Shown: one piece after another, positions 7,651 to 15,395 of the stretch
How the letters are laid out: each line of letters begins with the position of its first letter
How positions within the stretch are numbered: position 1 is the stretch's first letter
Source of the DNA: SZAS-79 sp038211455
GTDB lineage: Bacteria > Pseudomonadota > Gammaproteobacteria > Burkholderiales > SG8-39
Direction of reading: 5' to 3'
Assembly: GCA_038211455.1 (NCBI GenBank)
Contig: JBBQVP010000059.1
Span: 1 to 23,107 of the forward strand
Length of the DNA stretch: 23,107 bases
Notes under the pieces: model-generated
The model's database searches: none
Told to the model about the DNA's origin: nothing
Seen by the model: the letters and a program-made list of their open reading frames with translations, nothing else
Made by a program: the position numbers and the translations under genes

Positions 7651-8256
7651 TCAGTGCGCAACCTGGCCGGCGCCAGGTCCCGGCGGGACCGCGATCGGCT
7701 CGGCCTCCGGGTCGCGTATCAAGCGGATGTAACCACACAGATTCAGCAACAACCGTAACCACAACACGGTCAGCCCCACCGGCGCCAGCAACTTGGATGG
7801 CCAGGTTCTGATCTCGGCGTCGATTGAGGTATCGCCGATCGTCCAGGCGCGCAGGAAGTGGTCGGTCGTGCCCTTGATGAGCAATGCGAACACAATCATT
7901 GCAACCAGCGTCGCAACGGCTTCCGCGATCCACAGCTTTCGCCCACGCAGCAGCCCGACAACAATGTCCATGCGGATATGGCCGCCGAGCCGCTGACAAT
8001 ACGCCGCGCCGAGGAAGGCAAACGCGGCCATGGTCAGCTCGGTAAGGTCGAGAAAGCCATATATCCCGCGGTTCAGCGCCGTACGCATGAATACCTCGGC
8101 GCAGACAAACACCATCATGGCGAACACAATCGCCCCGGCGATGTAGTTCAGACCGTCTTCAAGCTTCGAGTACAGCCGGTCGAGGCGCGCCAGCAACCCG
8201 GCAGGGCGCACATTTGCCCCGCCGGCTGCAGCCGGGTGTTGCTGCGTGTTGGTCAA
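7651..8256 (-). CDS. dctQ: TRAP transporter small membrane subunit (DctQ)
   Basis: A 201-residue protein with four predicted membrane helices: about 37-57 (LNYIAGAIVFAMMVFVCAEV), 67-87 (LTELTMAAFAFLGAAYCQRL), 107-130 (AEAVATLVAMIVFALLIKG) and 150-175 (LLAPVGLTVLWLRLLLNLCG). The RLGGHIRMDIVVGLL segment after the second helix is the DctQ hallmark. It partners DctM in the inner membrane. The start is uncertain: a TTG at 8256 (with GAG upstream) gives the longest form, while a GTG at 8211 preceded by GGCGGGG gives a form lacking the Ala/Gly/Pro-rich first 15 residues. It lies 19 bases after dctP and 14 bases before dctM. Confidence 0.92.
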   Translation of the reverse strand: MTNTQQHPAAAGGANVRPAGLLARLDRLYSKLEDGLNYIAGAIVFAMMVFVCAEVFMRTALNRGIYGFLDLTELTMAAFAFLGAAYCQRLGGHIRMDIVVGLLRGRKLWIAEAVATLVAMIVFALLIKGTTDHFLRAWTIGDTSIDAEIRTWPSKLLAPVGLTVLWLRLLLNLCGYIRLIRDPEAEPIAVPPGPGAGQVAH

Positions 8257-8275
8257 TGCGATCTCGGCGGGTGGA

Positions 8276-9310
8276 TTACTTGGCCGAGGCTTTCGTCGCG
8301 GTGCTCATGACGAGGTCAAGCAACTCCTGCGCCGGGACGCCCTTGGCCGACTGGTCCTTGACCCACTTTTCCCACACCGGCTTGCCGCCGATCTTGTGAA
8401 AGCGATCGAGTTCCGCTGCGGGGTACTCGATGGGCTTGAGCGTCTTGTTGAACATCGGGATGTTCTTGTCGTCCGCCGCCTTGTACGCCCCCTTGAGCGC
8501 AACGTAGCCCGCCGGCTTCAGGCCGTCGAGCAACGTCCTGTACTGCGGCGGCAGCTTGCCAAGCGACGTGTAGGAAAGCATCACACCGCAGTTGTTCGCG
8601 CCCGGCGCGAGGTTGGTCGTGTACCACTTGCTGATCTCGTGCAGCTTGTAGGAGGCGAGCGCATAGGTAGACGGCAACGACGCTGCATCGACCAGACCCC
8701 GATCCATCGAGGTATAGAGTTCGGGCGCCGTCACAGAGGCTATCGTCGACCCAAGGGCGCGCATCGCCTCGCCAATGCCGGCGAGCGCGCGCACGCGCTT
8801 GCCCTTCCAGTCCTCAAGCTTCATCGGCGGTTGGCCGACGCCCATGAATTCGTACTGCGGCAGAATCGCGGCCATGAAGGGATAAGCGTTCCATTTCTTC
8901 ATTTCCGCAACGATGAACGGATGGTGATAGACCGCCTCGGCCACCTTTTCCTGGCTCTCAAACGTAGGGGTCGGCAGGAAGGGCAGGTCGAGCACGGTCA
9001 TGCCGGGGTTCTTGCCGGGGTGGTAGCCGGTGCAGATGAACGCGCCGTCGATCGAGCCGATCTTGATGTTGTCGAGGTTCTCGCGCTCAGGCGACAACAC
9101 GCTGCCGTAAACGGTCTTGATTGTGAACGCGCCGCCCGTTTTTGCGACGATCTGCTTGGAAATCAGTTCCATGCCTTCCGTGAAGGCACGCGGGTTGCCC
9201 CAGACCGTAATGTTCCAGTCAATCTTCGGGCCTTTCACTTCCTGAGCATTGGCACTCAAGGGAAGCAATACCGCGCTCGCGAGCACGCAGCTCGTTGCAA
9301 AGGCTTTCAT
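8276..9310 (-). CDS. dctP: TRAP transporter periplasmic substrate-binding protein (DctP)
   Basis: A 344-residue exported protein. The N-terminus MKAFATSCVLASAVLLPLSA is a Sec signal peptide with likely cleavage after A22 (ANA|QE). The mature part has the DctP fold: WGNPRAFTEGMELISKQIVA near the start, NIKIGSIDGAFICTG, VLDLPFLPTP, LEDWKGKRVRALAG, and the helical backbone segment MDRGLVDAASLPSTYALASY. It captures the substrate in the periplasm for DctQM. The ATG at 9310 has AGGAG at proper spacing. A 200-base leader region with a promoter and two inverted repeats precedes it, so the three TRAP genes can be expressed separately from the DUF1116 gene upstream. The ligand cannot be read from sequence. 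Confidence 0.94.
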   Translation of the reverse strand: MKAFATSCVLASAVLLPLSANAQEVKGPKIDWNITVWGNPRAFTEGMELISKQIVAKTGGAFTIKTVYGSVLSPERENLDNIKIGSIDGAFICTGYHPGKNPGMTVLDLPFLPTPTFESQEKVAEAVYHHPFIVAEMKKWNAYPFMAAILPQYEFMGVGQPPMKLEDWKGKRVRALAGIGEAMRALGSTIASVTAPELYTSMDRGLVDAASLPSTYALASYKLHEISKWYTTNLAPGANNCGVMLSYTSLGKLPPQYRTLLDGLKPAGYVALKGAYKAADDKNIPMFNKTLKPIEYPAAELDRFHKIGGKPVWEKWVKDQSAKGVPAQELLDLVMSTATKASAK

Positions 9311-9347
9311 GTTTTATCTCCTCCGGGAAAGTTTGACTCGCCTGAAC

Positions 9348-9365
9348 CTGTCATTAATCTGACAG
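9348..9365. promoter_or_regulatory. Inverted repeat in the dctP leader (possible operator)
   Basis: CTGTCA and TGACAG form perfect 6-base arms around a 6-base spacer, about 40 bases upstream of the dctP start codon and downstream of its predicted promoter. The arm length and spacing suit a dimeric repressor site (for example GntR or LacI type), but no regulator gene is present in the window, so this is only a candidate. Confidence 0.4.
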
Positions 9366-9390
9366 ACAACCTTCGGCAAGTTCGTCTCTT

Positions 9391-9407
9391 GGTAGCGTTT
9401 CGCTACC
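9391..9407. promoter_or_regulatory. GGTAGCG-TTT-CGCTACC dyad in the dctP leader
   Basis: A perfect 7-bp inverted repeat with a 3-base centre, lying about 25 bases downstream of the predicted dctP -10 element. It could be an operator or a small RNA hairpin at the 5' end of the dctPQM transcript. It differs in sequence from the CTGTCA dyad, so two regulators, or one protein site and one RNA structure, are possible. Confidence 0.45.
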
Positions 9408-9432
9408 GCTCAATTCCAACTCAACTGTCTGT

Positions 9433-9461
9433 ATTGTGACACTTTTTTGTCGCATTGTCCA
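9433..9461 (-). promoter_or_regulatory. Predicted sigma-70 promoter of dctPQM
   Basis: On the minus strand TGGACA (9461-9456) and CACAAT (9438-9433) are separated by exactly 17 bases. The -35 matches five of six consensus bases and the -10 four of six. Transcription would start near 9426, giving a leader of about 115 bases that carries both inverted repeats. Confidence 0.55.
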
Positions 9462-9478
9462 GCCCCACCTGGACGACA

Positions 9479-9496
9479 GGCGGGATGCGTCCCGCC
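9479..9496 (-). terminator. GC-rich hairpin after the DUF1116 gene
   Basis: GGCGGGA and TCCCGCC form a 7-bp stem with a TGCG loop, beginning 14 bases beyond the DUF1116 stop codon. No T run follows on the minus strand, so it is at best a weak or Rho-assisted terminator, or a stabilising 3' hairpin. Confidence 0.35.
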
Positions 9497-9510
9497 CGAT
9501 CACCTTGGTC

Positions 9511-10713
9511 TTAGCTCCGGTGCAAAGCCTCGACGGCGTCCTTGAATAGGCCATTCGGCATAGTACACAGTCCCCGGCCGAGCAGGCCACGCCCGTCGGC
9601 CGACACCATTCCGGTGGAAAGCAGGGGCGGCCTGCCGCTGTCGACCACCGCGGCCGCATCAAGCGCCACCGGAACGCCGAGCACCGGGTGCACACCGCAC
9701 ACCAGCGCAAGCGCGCGCTGCGCATCGTCCTTCGCGAGCCAAGGCTCGAACGCAAGCAGCAAACTCGGCGCGCGCCGCAGGACCTGCCCGCCAAGGCCGA
9801 ACGCGTCGATAATGCCGCTGTCACCCGTCGCCGGCGGGAACCGGGGATTCTCGGGCGCCCCCTTCATGAACGGGCCCTCCACCGTGCCGGCAGGCGCAAC
9901 AAACCAGCGTTCCGGCAGTCCCGCCAATTGGATGCCAGTGGTCTGGCCGTTTGCCGAGAGCCGGGTCACGATGCTGGAGCCTTTCTCGCCCGCGGCGGCG
10001 TCGAGCATCAACGCGCAGGCCGGCATCCACACGTTGAGGAAGTAGAGCGGCGCCTCGAGCAGCGTGCGCAGGGCCGCCTGCGACGCGGCGGATTCTGCCT
10101 TGCGCGTGCCGAGCACGGCATGGAGCATTGCGGTGGCGCTCGAGAGCCGGTTGTGGAGATCGTCGCCCTCTGTCAGGGCCGAGCGCGCGATCGACAGTAG
10201 GTCTACAGGCTCGGAAAGCAGTTCGGCAAATCCCGGCGCCAGCTCGCGCTCCCTGAATGCCAGTTTTTCGAGGATCGCCGGATCGCGCGCACCAAAACGC
10301 ATTTGCGCCCCCCCGCCCGTGCCGAGAAAGGCATGCCACACCGCACCCGATCCAGCATCCTCGATCACAGCCAGCGTGGTGCGCGCCGACACCATGGAGA
10401 CGAGCGGCGTCGACACACGCCGCGTGCACGAAGGCTCAAGCGTTACTTCGCCGCTTGCGATGATCCGCTCGGCCGCGGCAGCATCCGCCGCCCAGCCTTC
10501 GTAGAGGCAGGCGAGCACGGCGGCGTTGAGCATCGGCGGAGGCGGGGATTTCGGGTCGGGCAGCGGCGGCCCGGCGTGCAGCAGCACGCGGTCGGCAAGG
10601 GAGACGGCCTCGCGCGCAGGCCTTACCGCGATCCAGCGGGGCTCGACAGCGAGGATACGCGCAAGCGCGCGTGCGTTGGCCGGCGCATTGGCTGGATTGG
10701 TTTCTGTCTTCAT
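9511..10713 (-). CDS. DUF1116 family protein (AllG/YlbE-like), divergent
   Basis: A 400-residue protein from the ATG at 10713 (a TTG at 10725 would add four residues). It matches the DUF1116 layout: NAAVLACLYEGWA and AERIIASGEVTLEP in the first third, FGARDPAILEKLAF, ALTEGDDLHNRLSSATAML, LYFLNVWMPACALMLDAAAG, GSSIVTRLSANGQTTGIQLA, then WFVAPAGTVEGPF, TGDSGIIDAFGLGG and a final NTGI-like STGMVSADGRGLLGRG. E. coli YlbE (AllG) of this family is a subunit of oxamate carbamoyltransferase with FdrA (AllF) and YlbF (AllH). Neither partner is in the window. The segment where the family usually has a His-rich motif and VGPMAG reads PSCTRRVSTPLVSM here, so activity may differ. It is divergent from ahcY and upstream of the TRAP genes on the same strand; a shared pathway with them is a guess. 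Confidence 0.75.
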   Translation of the reverse strand: MKTETNPANAPANARALARILAVEPRWIAVRPAREAVSLADRVLLHAGPPLPDPKSPPPPMLNAAVLACLYEGWAADAAAAERIIASGEVTLEPSCTRRVSTPLVSMVSARTTLAVIEDAGSGAVWHAFLGTGGGAQMRFGARDPAILEKLAFRERELAPGFAELLSEPVDLLSIARSALTEGDDLHNRLSSATAMLHAVLGTRKAESAASQAALRTLLEAPLYFLNVWMPACALMLDAAAGEKGSSIVTRLSANGQTTGIQLAGLPERWFVAPAGTVEGPFMKGAPENPRFPPATGDSGIIDAFGLGGQVLRRAPSLLLAFEPWLAKDDAQRALALVCGVHPVLGVPVALDAAAVVDSGRPPLLSTGMVSADGRGLLGRGLCTMPNGLFKDAVEALHRS

Positions 10714-10720
10714 GAGGGGC

Positions 10721-10749
10721 TTCAAAAACGTTTGGGATTGCCGTAGAAT
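10721..10749 (+). promoter_or_regulatory. Predicted promoter of the SAH riboswitch-ahcY transcript
   Basis: TTCAAA (10721-10726) and TAGAAT (10744-10749) are spaced by 17 bases. The predicted start near 10756 falls at the first base pairs of the riboswitch, as expected. The -35 lies immediately upstream of the divergent DUF1116 ATG, so the two genes share a very short control region. Confidence 0.6.
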
Positions 10750-10757
10750 ATGCGGTT

Positions 10758-10828
10758 CCCGAGGAGCGTTGCAACGATGGATTCAATATCCGTCGCTAGG
10801 CTCGGGGTTCCCACCAGCAACGGCGCTC
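10758..10828 (+). promoter_or_regulatory. S-adenosylhomocysteine (SAH) riboswitch
   Basis: The leader of ahcY carries the SAH aptamer pattern known from beta- and gammaproteobacteria. Helix P1 pairs CCCGAG (10758-10763) with CTCGGG (10801-10806). The conserved GAGGAGCGTTGCAACG follows in the 5' half. P2 pairs CGATGGAT (10775-10782) with ATCCGTCG (10788-10795). The pseudoknot pairs GAGCG (10764-10768) with CGCTC (10824-10828), which follows the conserved CAACGG. The family binds SAH and turns on ahcY when SAH builds up. The ribosome-binding site GAGAGGAG lies about 20 bases beyond the pseudoknot, which fits control of translation initiation; no intrinsic terminator is seen before the gene. Confidence 0.93.
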
Positions 10829-10861
10829 GCGAACTTTTTTCTTAACTGAGAGGAGCGCGAG

Positions 10862-12340
<1,479 letters not shown>

Positions 12341-12345
12341 TCGGA

Positions 12346-12388
12346 ACAGGGGAACCTCCAAGGGCGGTTCCCCCGTACCCCCTCCCCT
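12346..12388. repeat. Third copy of the GGGGAACC hairpin repeat, between ahcY and metF
   Basis: ACAGGGGAACC is followed after nine bases by GGTTCCCCCGTACCCCCTCC. The stem is GGGGAACC (12349-12356) with GGTTCCCC (12366-12373). The right half (12366-12388) is identical over 23 bases to the copy behind metK (6274-6296). It fills nearly the whole 54-base ahcY-metF gap and ends seven bases before the metF ATG, so it also occupies the place of the metF ribosome-binding site. Confidence 0.85.
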
Positions 12389-12394
12389 ACGCTG

Positions 12395-13240
12395 ATGGAA
12401 TCACAACAAAAGCACGCACGCACGTTCAGCTTCGAGTTCTTTCCCCCCAAGACAGCGGAGGGGAAGGCGAAGCTGCGCGCAACCTGGCAGCAGCTTGCGC
12501 AGCTGAAGCCACGCTTTTTCTCGTGCACGTTCGGCGCGGGAGGCTCGACCCAGCAGGGAACGCTCGATACCGTGCTCGAGATCCGCGCGGCCGGCTACGA
12601 AGCTGCGCCGCACCTGTCGTGCGTCGCCTCTTCGAAGGCCGAGATTGCAGAGATCGTCCGGCACTACAAGGACAACGGCATCCGCCACATCGTTGCCCTT
12701 CGCGGCGACCTGCCTTCAGGCGTCGCTGCATCGGGTGAATTGCAGCACGCCAACGACCTCGTATCGTTCATCCGCGAGGCGACAGGGGACTGGTTCAACA
12801 TCGAGGTCGCCTGCTACCCGGAGTATCACCCGCAGACCCGTAATGCGGCAGACGAGATCCGCAACTTCAAGCGCAAGATCGACGCGGGCGCCAACGCCGC
12901 GATCACGCAGTATTTCTACAATCCCGACGCCTACTTCCGCTTTGTCGACGAATGCCAGGCCGCCGGAATCGACGTGCCCATCGTTCCGGGCATCATGCCG
13001 ATCGGCAATTTCTCACAGCTCGCGCGGTTTTCCGATGCCTGCGGCGCGGAGATCCCGCGCTGGATGCGCATCAAGCTGGACGGCTACCGGGACGACACCG
13101 CGTCGATACGCTCGTTTGGCCTCGACGTGGTGACATCGCTTTGCGACAAGCTGCTTGCCTCAGGCGCGCCCGGGCTGCACTTCTATACGCTCAACCAGGC
13201 AGGCACGGTATCCACCATCTGGCAGCGGCTAGGCCTCTAG
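12395..13240 (+). CDS. metF: 5,10-methylenetetrahydrofolate reductase
   Basis: MetF reduces 5,10-methylene-THF to 5-methyl-THF, the methyl donor for remaking methionine from homocysteine, so it completes the cycle started by metK and ahcY. The 281-residue TIM-barrel flavoprotein shows FSFEFFPPKT with the catalytic Glu (E14), FSCTFGAGGSTQ, HLSCVASS, HIVALRGDLPSG (conserved Asp of the flavin site), EVACYPEYHP, ITQYFYNPDAYFRF, PIVPGIMPI and LHFYTLNQA. The ATG at 12395 gives the expected N-terminus; no Shine-Dalgarno sequence is visible because the hairpin repeat abuts the start. It presumably depends on ahcY transcription. Many Burkholderiales have a small membrane-protein gene between ahcY and metF; here there is none. 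Confidence 0.96.
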   Translation: MESQQKHARTFSFEFFPPKTAEGKAKLRATWQQLAQLKPRFFSCTFGAGGSTQQGTLDTVLEIRAAGYEAAPHLSCVASSKAEIAEIVRHYKDNGIRHIVALRGDLPSGVAASGELQHANDLVSFIREATGDWFNIEVACYPEYHPQTRNAADEIRNFKRKIDAGANAAITQYFYNPDAYFRFVDECQAAGIDVPIVPGIMPIGNFSQLARFSDACGAEIPRWMRIKLDGYRDDTASIRSFGLDVVTSLCDKLLASGAPGLHFYTLNQAGTVSTIWQRLGL

Positions 13241-13282
13241 CGGCGTGACCGCCTGGACGGCCAGACCGTTCCAGTGCGGCGC

Positions 13283-13780
13283 TCAGGTCGCCACGCCTGC
13301 AAGCCGCATCAGCTGGCAACCGTTCGTGCGCCACTCCCCGTCGGGCTGGCGCTGCATGGGGTAGAGCGCGATCCACGCGCGGCCTTCGCTGTCCGTCAAG
13401 CGCACCGGTTGCACCACCTCGCCGTCGACCGACACAGGCGGCTCAAAGAAAACGCTTCCCGGCCGGTAGACCGCCGCATACGAGACGCGCACCATTTCGA
13501 GGAATTTCTCGGCGGTGCCGAACGCCTTGCGTATGGAAGGCGTCGCAAGCGAGAACGCGCGCGCCGCATCGTCCTGGCGAAACGCGTCGAGCTGCGCCTG
13601 GACGACCTCGCGCATCGCGCGCGCGTCCTCTACCGGCACACGACTTTGCGCGTGCGCATGAGTCGGCGCGAAGGCGAGGAAACAGGCCAACAGGACACCT
13701 GCCACGCGCGCCGTGATGAAGCGCAGATTCGTGACGCGGGGGGCTGATGAAACGGCAACCGACATTGCGGGCGCATACAT
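13283..13780 (-). CDS. Exported DUF4864 family protein
   Basis: A small secreted protein of about 165 residues. A hydrophobic signal (ARVAGVLLACFLAFAPTHAHA, cleavage before QS) is followed by a domain with VQAQLDAFRQDDAARAFSLA, IRKAFGTAEKFLEMVRVSYA, VYRPGSVFF and ALYPMQRQPDGEWRTNGCQL, which is the DUF4864 pattern (NTF2-like fold suspected, function unknown). The frame is open to an ATG at 13840, but that start lies inside a strong terminator hairpin and is rejected. ATGs at 13780 and 13765 remain. A TATACT at 13792-13787 lies so close to the ATG at 13780 that a transcript from it would be leaderless there or begin about 15 bases before the ATG at 13765. Neither ATG has a Shine-Dalgarno sequence. 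The gene is convergent with metF. Confidence 0.75.
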   Translation of the reverse strand: MYAPAMSVAVSSAPRVTNLRFITARVAGVLLACFLAFAPTHAHAQSRVPVEDARAMREVVQAQLDAFRQDDAARAFSLATPSIRKAFGTAEKFLEMVRVSYAAVYRPGSVFFEPPVSVDGEVVQPVRLTDSEGRAWIALYPMQRQPDGEWRTNGCQLMRLAGVAT

Positions 13781-13807
13781 CCGCTCAGTATATGCGCGCC
13801 ACAAAAT

Positions 13808-13836
13808 GAAAAGCCCCGCAATCAGCGGGGCTTTTC
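13808..13836. terminator. Strong bidirectional intrinsic terminator
   Basis: GAAAAGCCCCGC and GCGGGGCTTTTC form a perfect 12-bp stem with the 5-base loop AATCA. On the minus strand the stem ends in TTTTC and runs on into ATTTTGT, 18 bases after the aminotransferase stop codon, so it ends that transcript. The A-rich other arm gives a T run on the plus strand as well. It insulates the aminotransferase gene from the DUF4864 gene. Confidence 0.9.
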
Positions 13837-13853
13837 CCATTCCGTGCGCGTGA

Positions 13854-15353
13854 TCAGGCTGCTTTTTTCTTTCTCTGCGCGTCGCTCACGTGCATCTGCG
13901 CATACGCGCCGTGCGCGGCCGATTCCGCGTCGCCGACATGCACCGGCAGGCCCATGTCGTCGAGGACGGAACCCAGCGCCGACAGGCAGACCATGACGTT
14001 TTCAGGGCGGCAGGAGTAGCCCATCAGCCCGAAGCGCCAGATCTTGCCGGCCAGCGGCCCGAGGCCGGCACCGATCTCGAGGTTGAATTCGTTCAGCAGG
14101 CGCTTCCTCACCTCGGCTTCGTTGACGCCTTCCGGGCAGAGCACCGCGTTCATCTGCGGCAGCTGGTAATCCTCCTTGACGAGGAACTTCATGCCCATCG
14201 CCTCAAGCCCGGCCTTGAGCGCCAGGTGGTGGCGATGCGCGCGCGCCCAGGCGTTTTCCAGGCCTTCCTCGCGGATCAGCAGCAGGGCTTCGTGCAGCGC
14301 GAAGAGCGAATTCGTCGGCGCGGTGTGGTGGTAGGTGCGCGTTGTGGCGCCCCAGTAGCCCAGCAGCAGGTTCATGTCCATGAACCAGCTGTGGATCTTG
14401 TCTTTCCGCGCCTTCACGTGCGCGACCACGCGGTCGTTGAACGACACCGGCGACAGGCCCGGCGTGCACGACAGGCACTTCTGGCTCGCGGAGTAGATTG
14501 CGTCGATGCCCCACTCGTCGACCAGCACCGGTGTGCCGCCCAGCGAGGTCACGGCGTCGACGATCGTCAGCGCGTCGTACTTGTGCGCGATCTCGACCAG
14601 CGTCTTGGCATCCGACTGCACGCCGGTCGAGGTTTCGGCGTGGACAAACGCGACGATCTTGGCATCGCGGTTGGCCTTGAGCGCATCTTCGAGCTTCTGG
14701 GGCGTGACCGGCTCGCCCCAGGCATCCTCGACGACTACTGCGACGCCACCGGCCCGCTCGACGTTCTCGATCATGCGGCCGCCGAACACGCCATTGCGGC
14801 AGACGATGACCTTGTCCCCTGGCGAGACCATGTTGACGAAGCAATATTCCATGCCGACCGAGCCGGGACCCGACACCGGGAAGGTCAGCGCGTTCTTGGT
14901 CTGGTAGGCGTAGCGCAGCAGCGACTTCAGTTCTTCCATCATCTCGACAAAGATCGGGTCGAGGTAACCGATCGCTGGCTGGCTCATGGTGGTGAGCACG
15001 CGCGGATGAATCTCCGTCGGACCCGGGCCCATCAGGATGCGCTGCGGCGGGTGGAAGGAATGGATGCGCTTGGCGGGGGCAAACTTGTTCATGACCTCTT
15101 TACTCCCATGGACGGCACCGACGAAATCGTCGGGCCTGGATTTCACACGTACGGGTTTTCGCGCGGCCGCGTCGTTGAGCACGTCGACGGCCAGGATGTT
15201 GCCGTTGGTCAGCTGCTCGACTTCCATGGCCCAACGCGCGGGCACATAGCCGGTCTTGACCCAGTTGTTGACGACGGCGCGATCGAGCTGGAAAGCGCGG
15301 GCCACATCGGCCTGGCTGCCAAATATCTCGACGAGTCGCTCCGCACAGTTCAT
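13854..15353 (-). CDS. YdaS/Cro-like HTH fused to class V aminotransferase (alanine-glyoxylate type)
   Basis: One uninterrupted frame of 499 residues with two parts. Residues 1-62 look like a YdaS/Cro-type helix-turn-helix: AERLVEIFGSQADVARAFQL, RAVVNNWVKTG, then VPARWAMEVEQLTNGNI, the 'P-x-x-x-A-x-x-x-E-x-x-T-x-G' ending of that family. After a basic linker (62-87), residues 88-490 are a complete PLP fold-type I, class V aminotransferase: RILMGPGPTEIHPRVL, FPVSGPGSVGMEY, TIVDAVTSLGGTPV with the cofactor Asp (D266), and SASQKCLSCTPGLSP with the PLP lysine (K292). Relatives transaminate glyoxylate using alanine or serine. An internal ATG at 15092 preceded by GGGAG could give the enzyme alone. 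ATG 15353 has no leader room (see promoter). MocR regulators also join HTH and aminotransferase folds but use GntR and class I domains; this pairing is not one I recognise. Confidence 0.85.
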   Translation of the reverse strand: MNCAERLVEIFGSQADVARAFQLDRAVVNNWVKTGYVPARWAMEVEQLTNGNILAVDVLNDAAARKPVRVKSRPDDFVGAVHGSKEVMNKFAPAKRIHSFHPPQRILMGPGPTEIHPRVLTTMSQPAIGYLDPIFVEMMEELKSLLRYAYQTKNALTFPVSGPGSVGMEYCFVNMVSPGDKVIVCRNGVFGGRMIENVERAGGVAVVVEDAWGEPVTPQKLEDALKANRDAKIVAFVHAETSTGVQSDAKTLVEIAHKYDALTIVDAVTSLGGTPVLVDEWGIDAIYSASQKCLSCTPGLSPVSFNDRVVAHVKARKDKIHSWFMDMNLLLGYWGATTRTYHHTAPTNSLFALHEALLLIREEGLENAWARAHRHHLALKAGLEAMGMKFLVKEDYQLPQMNAVLCPEGVNEAEVRKRLLNEFNLEIGAGLGPLAGKIWRFGLMGYSCRPENVMVCLSALGSVLDDMGLPVHVGDAESAAHGAYAQMHVSDAQRKKKAA

Positions 15354-15361
15354 GGGGAGGG

Positions 15362-15390
15362 ATTCTAATATGACAAAATTATTTTGACAA
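15362..15390 (-). promoter_or_regulatory. Promoter of the HTH-aminotransferase gene with TTGTCA direct repeats
   Basis: On the minus strand TTGTCA (15390-15385) and TAGAAT (15367-15362) are spaced by 17 bases, each matching five of six consensus positions. The start point would fall around 15355, only one or two bases before the ATG at 15353, so the mRNA would be practically leaderless. A second TTGTCA lies inside the spacer, 14 bases on from the first, around an AT-rich near-palindrome AAAATAATTTT. This is a likely binding site for the protein's own HTH. The -35 begins five bases after the stop of the upstream gene. Confidence 0.65.
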
Positions 15391-15395
15391 ACTTA

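Noticed and set aside
8246..9439. A 397-codon plus-strand frame opposite dctP
   Set aside because: DctP has a signal peptide and family motifs on the minus strand; this frame is its shadow.
13890..15368. A 492-codon plus-strand frame antisense to the aminotransferase
   Set aside because: The minus-strand frame carries complete PLP and HTH motifs; the plus-strand product matches nothing and has shadow-like composition.
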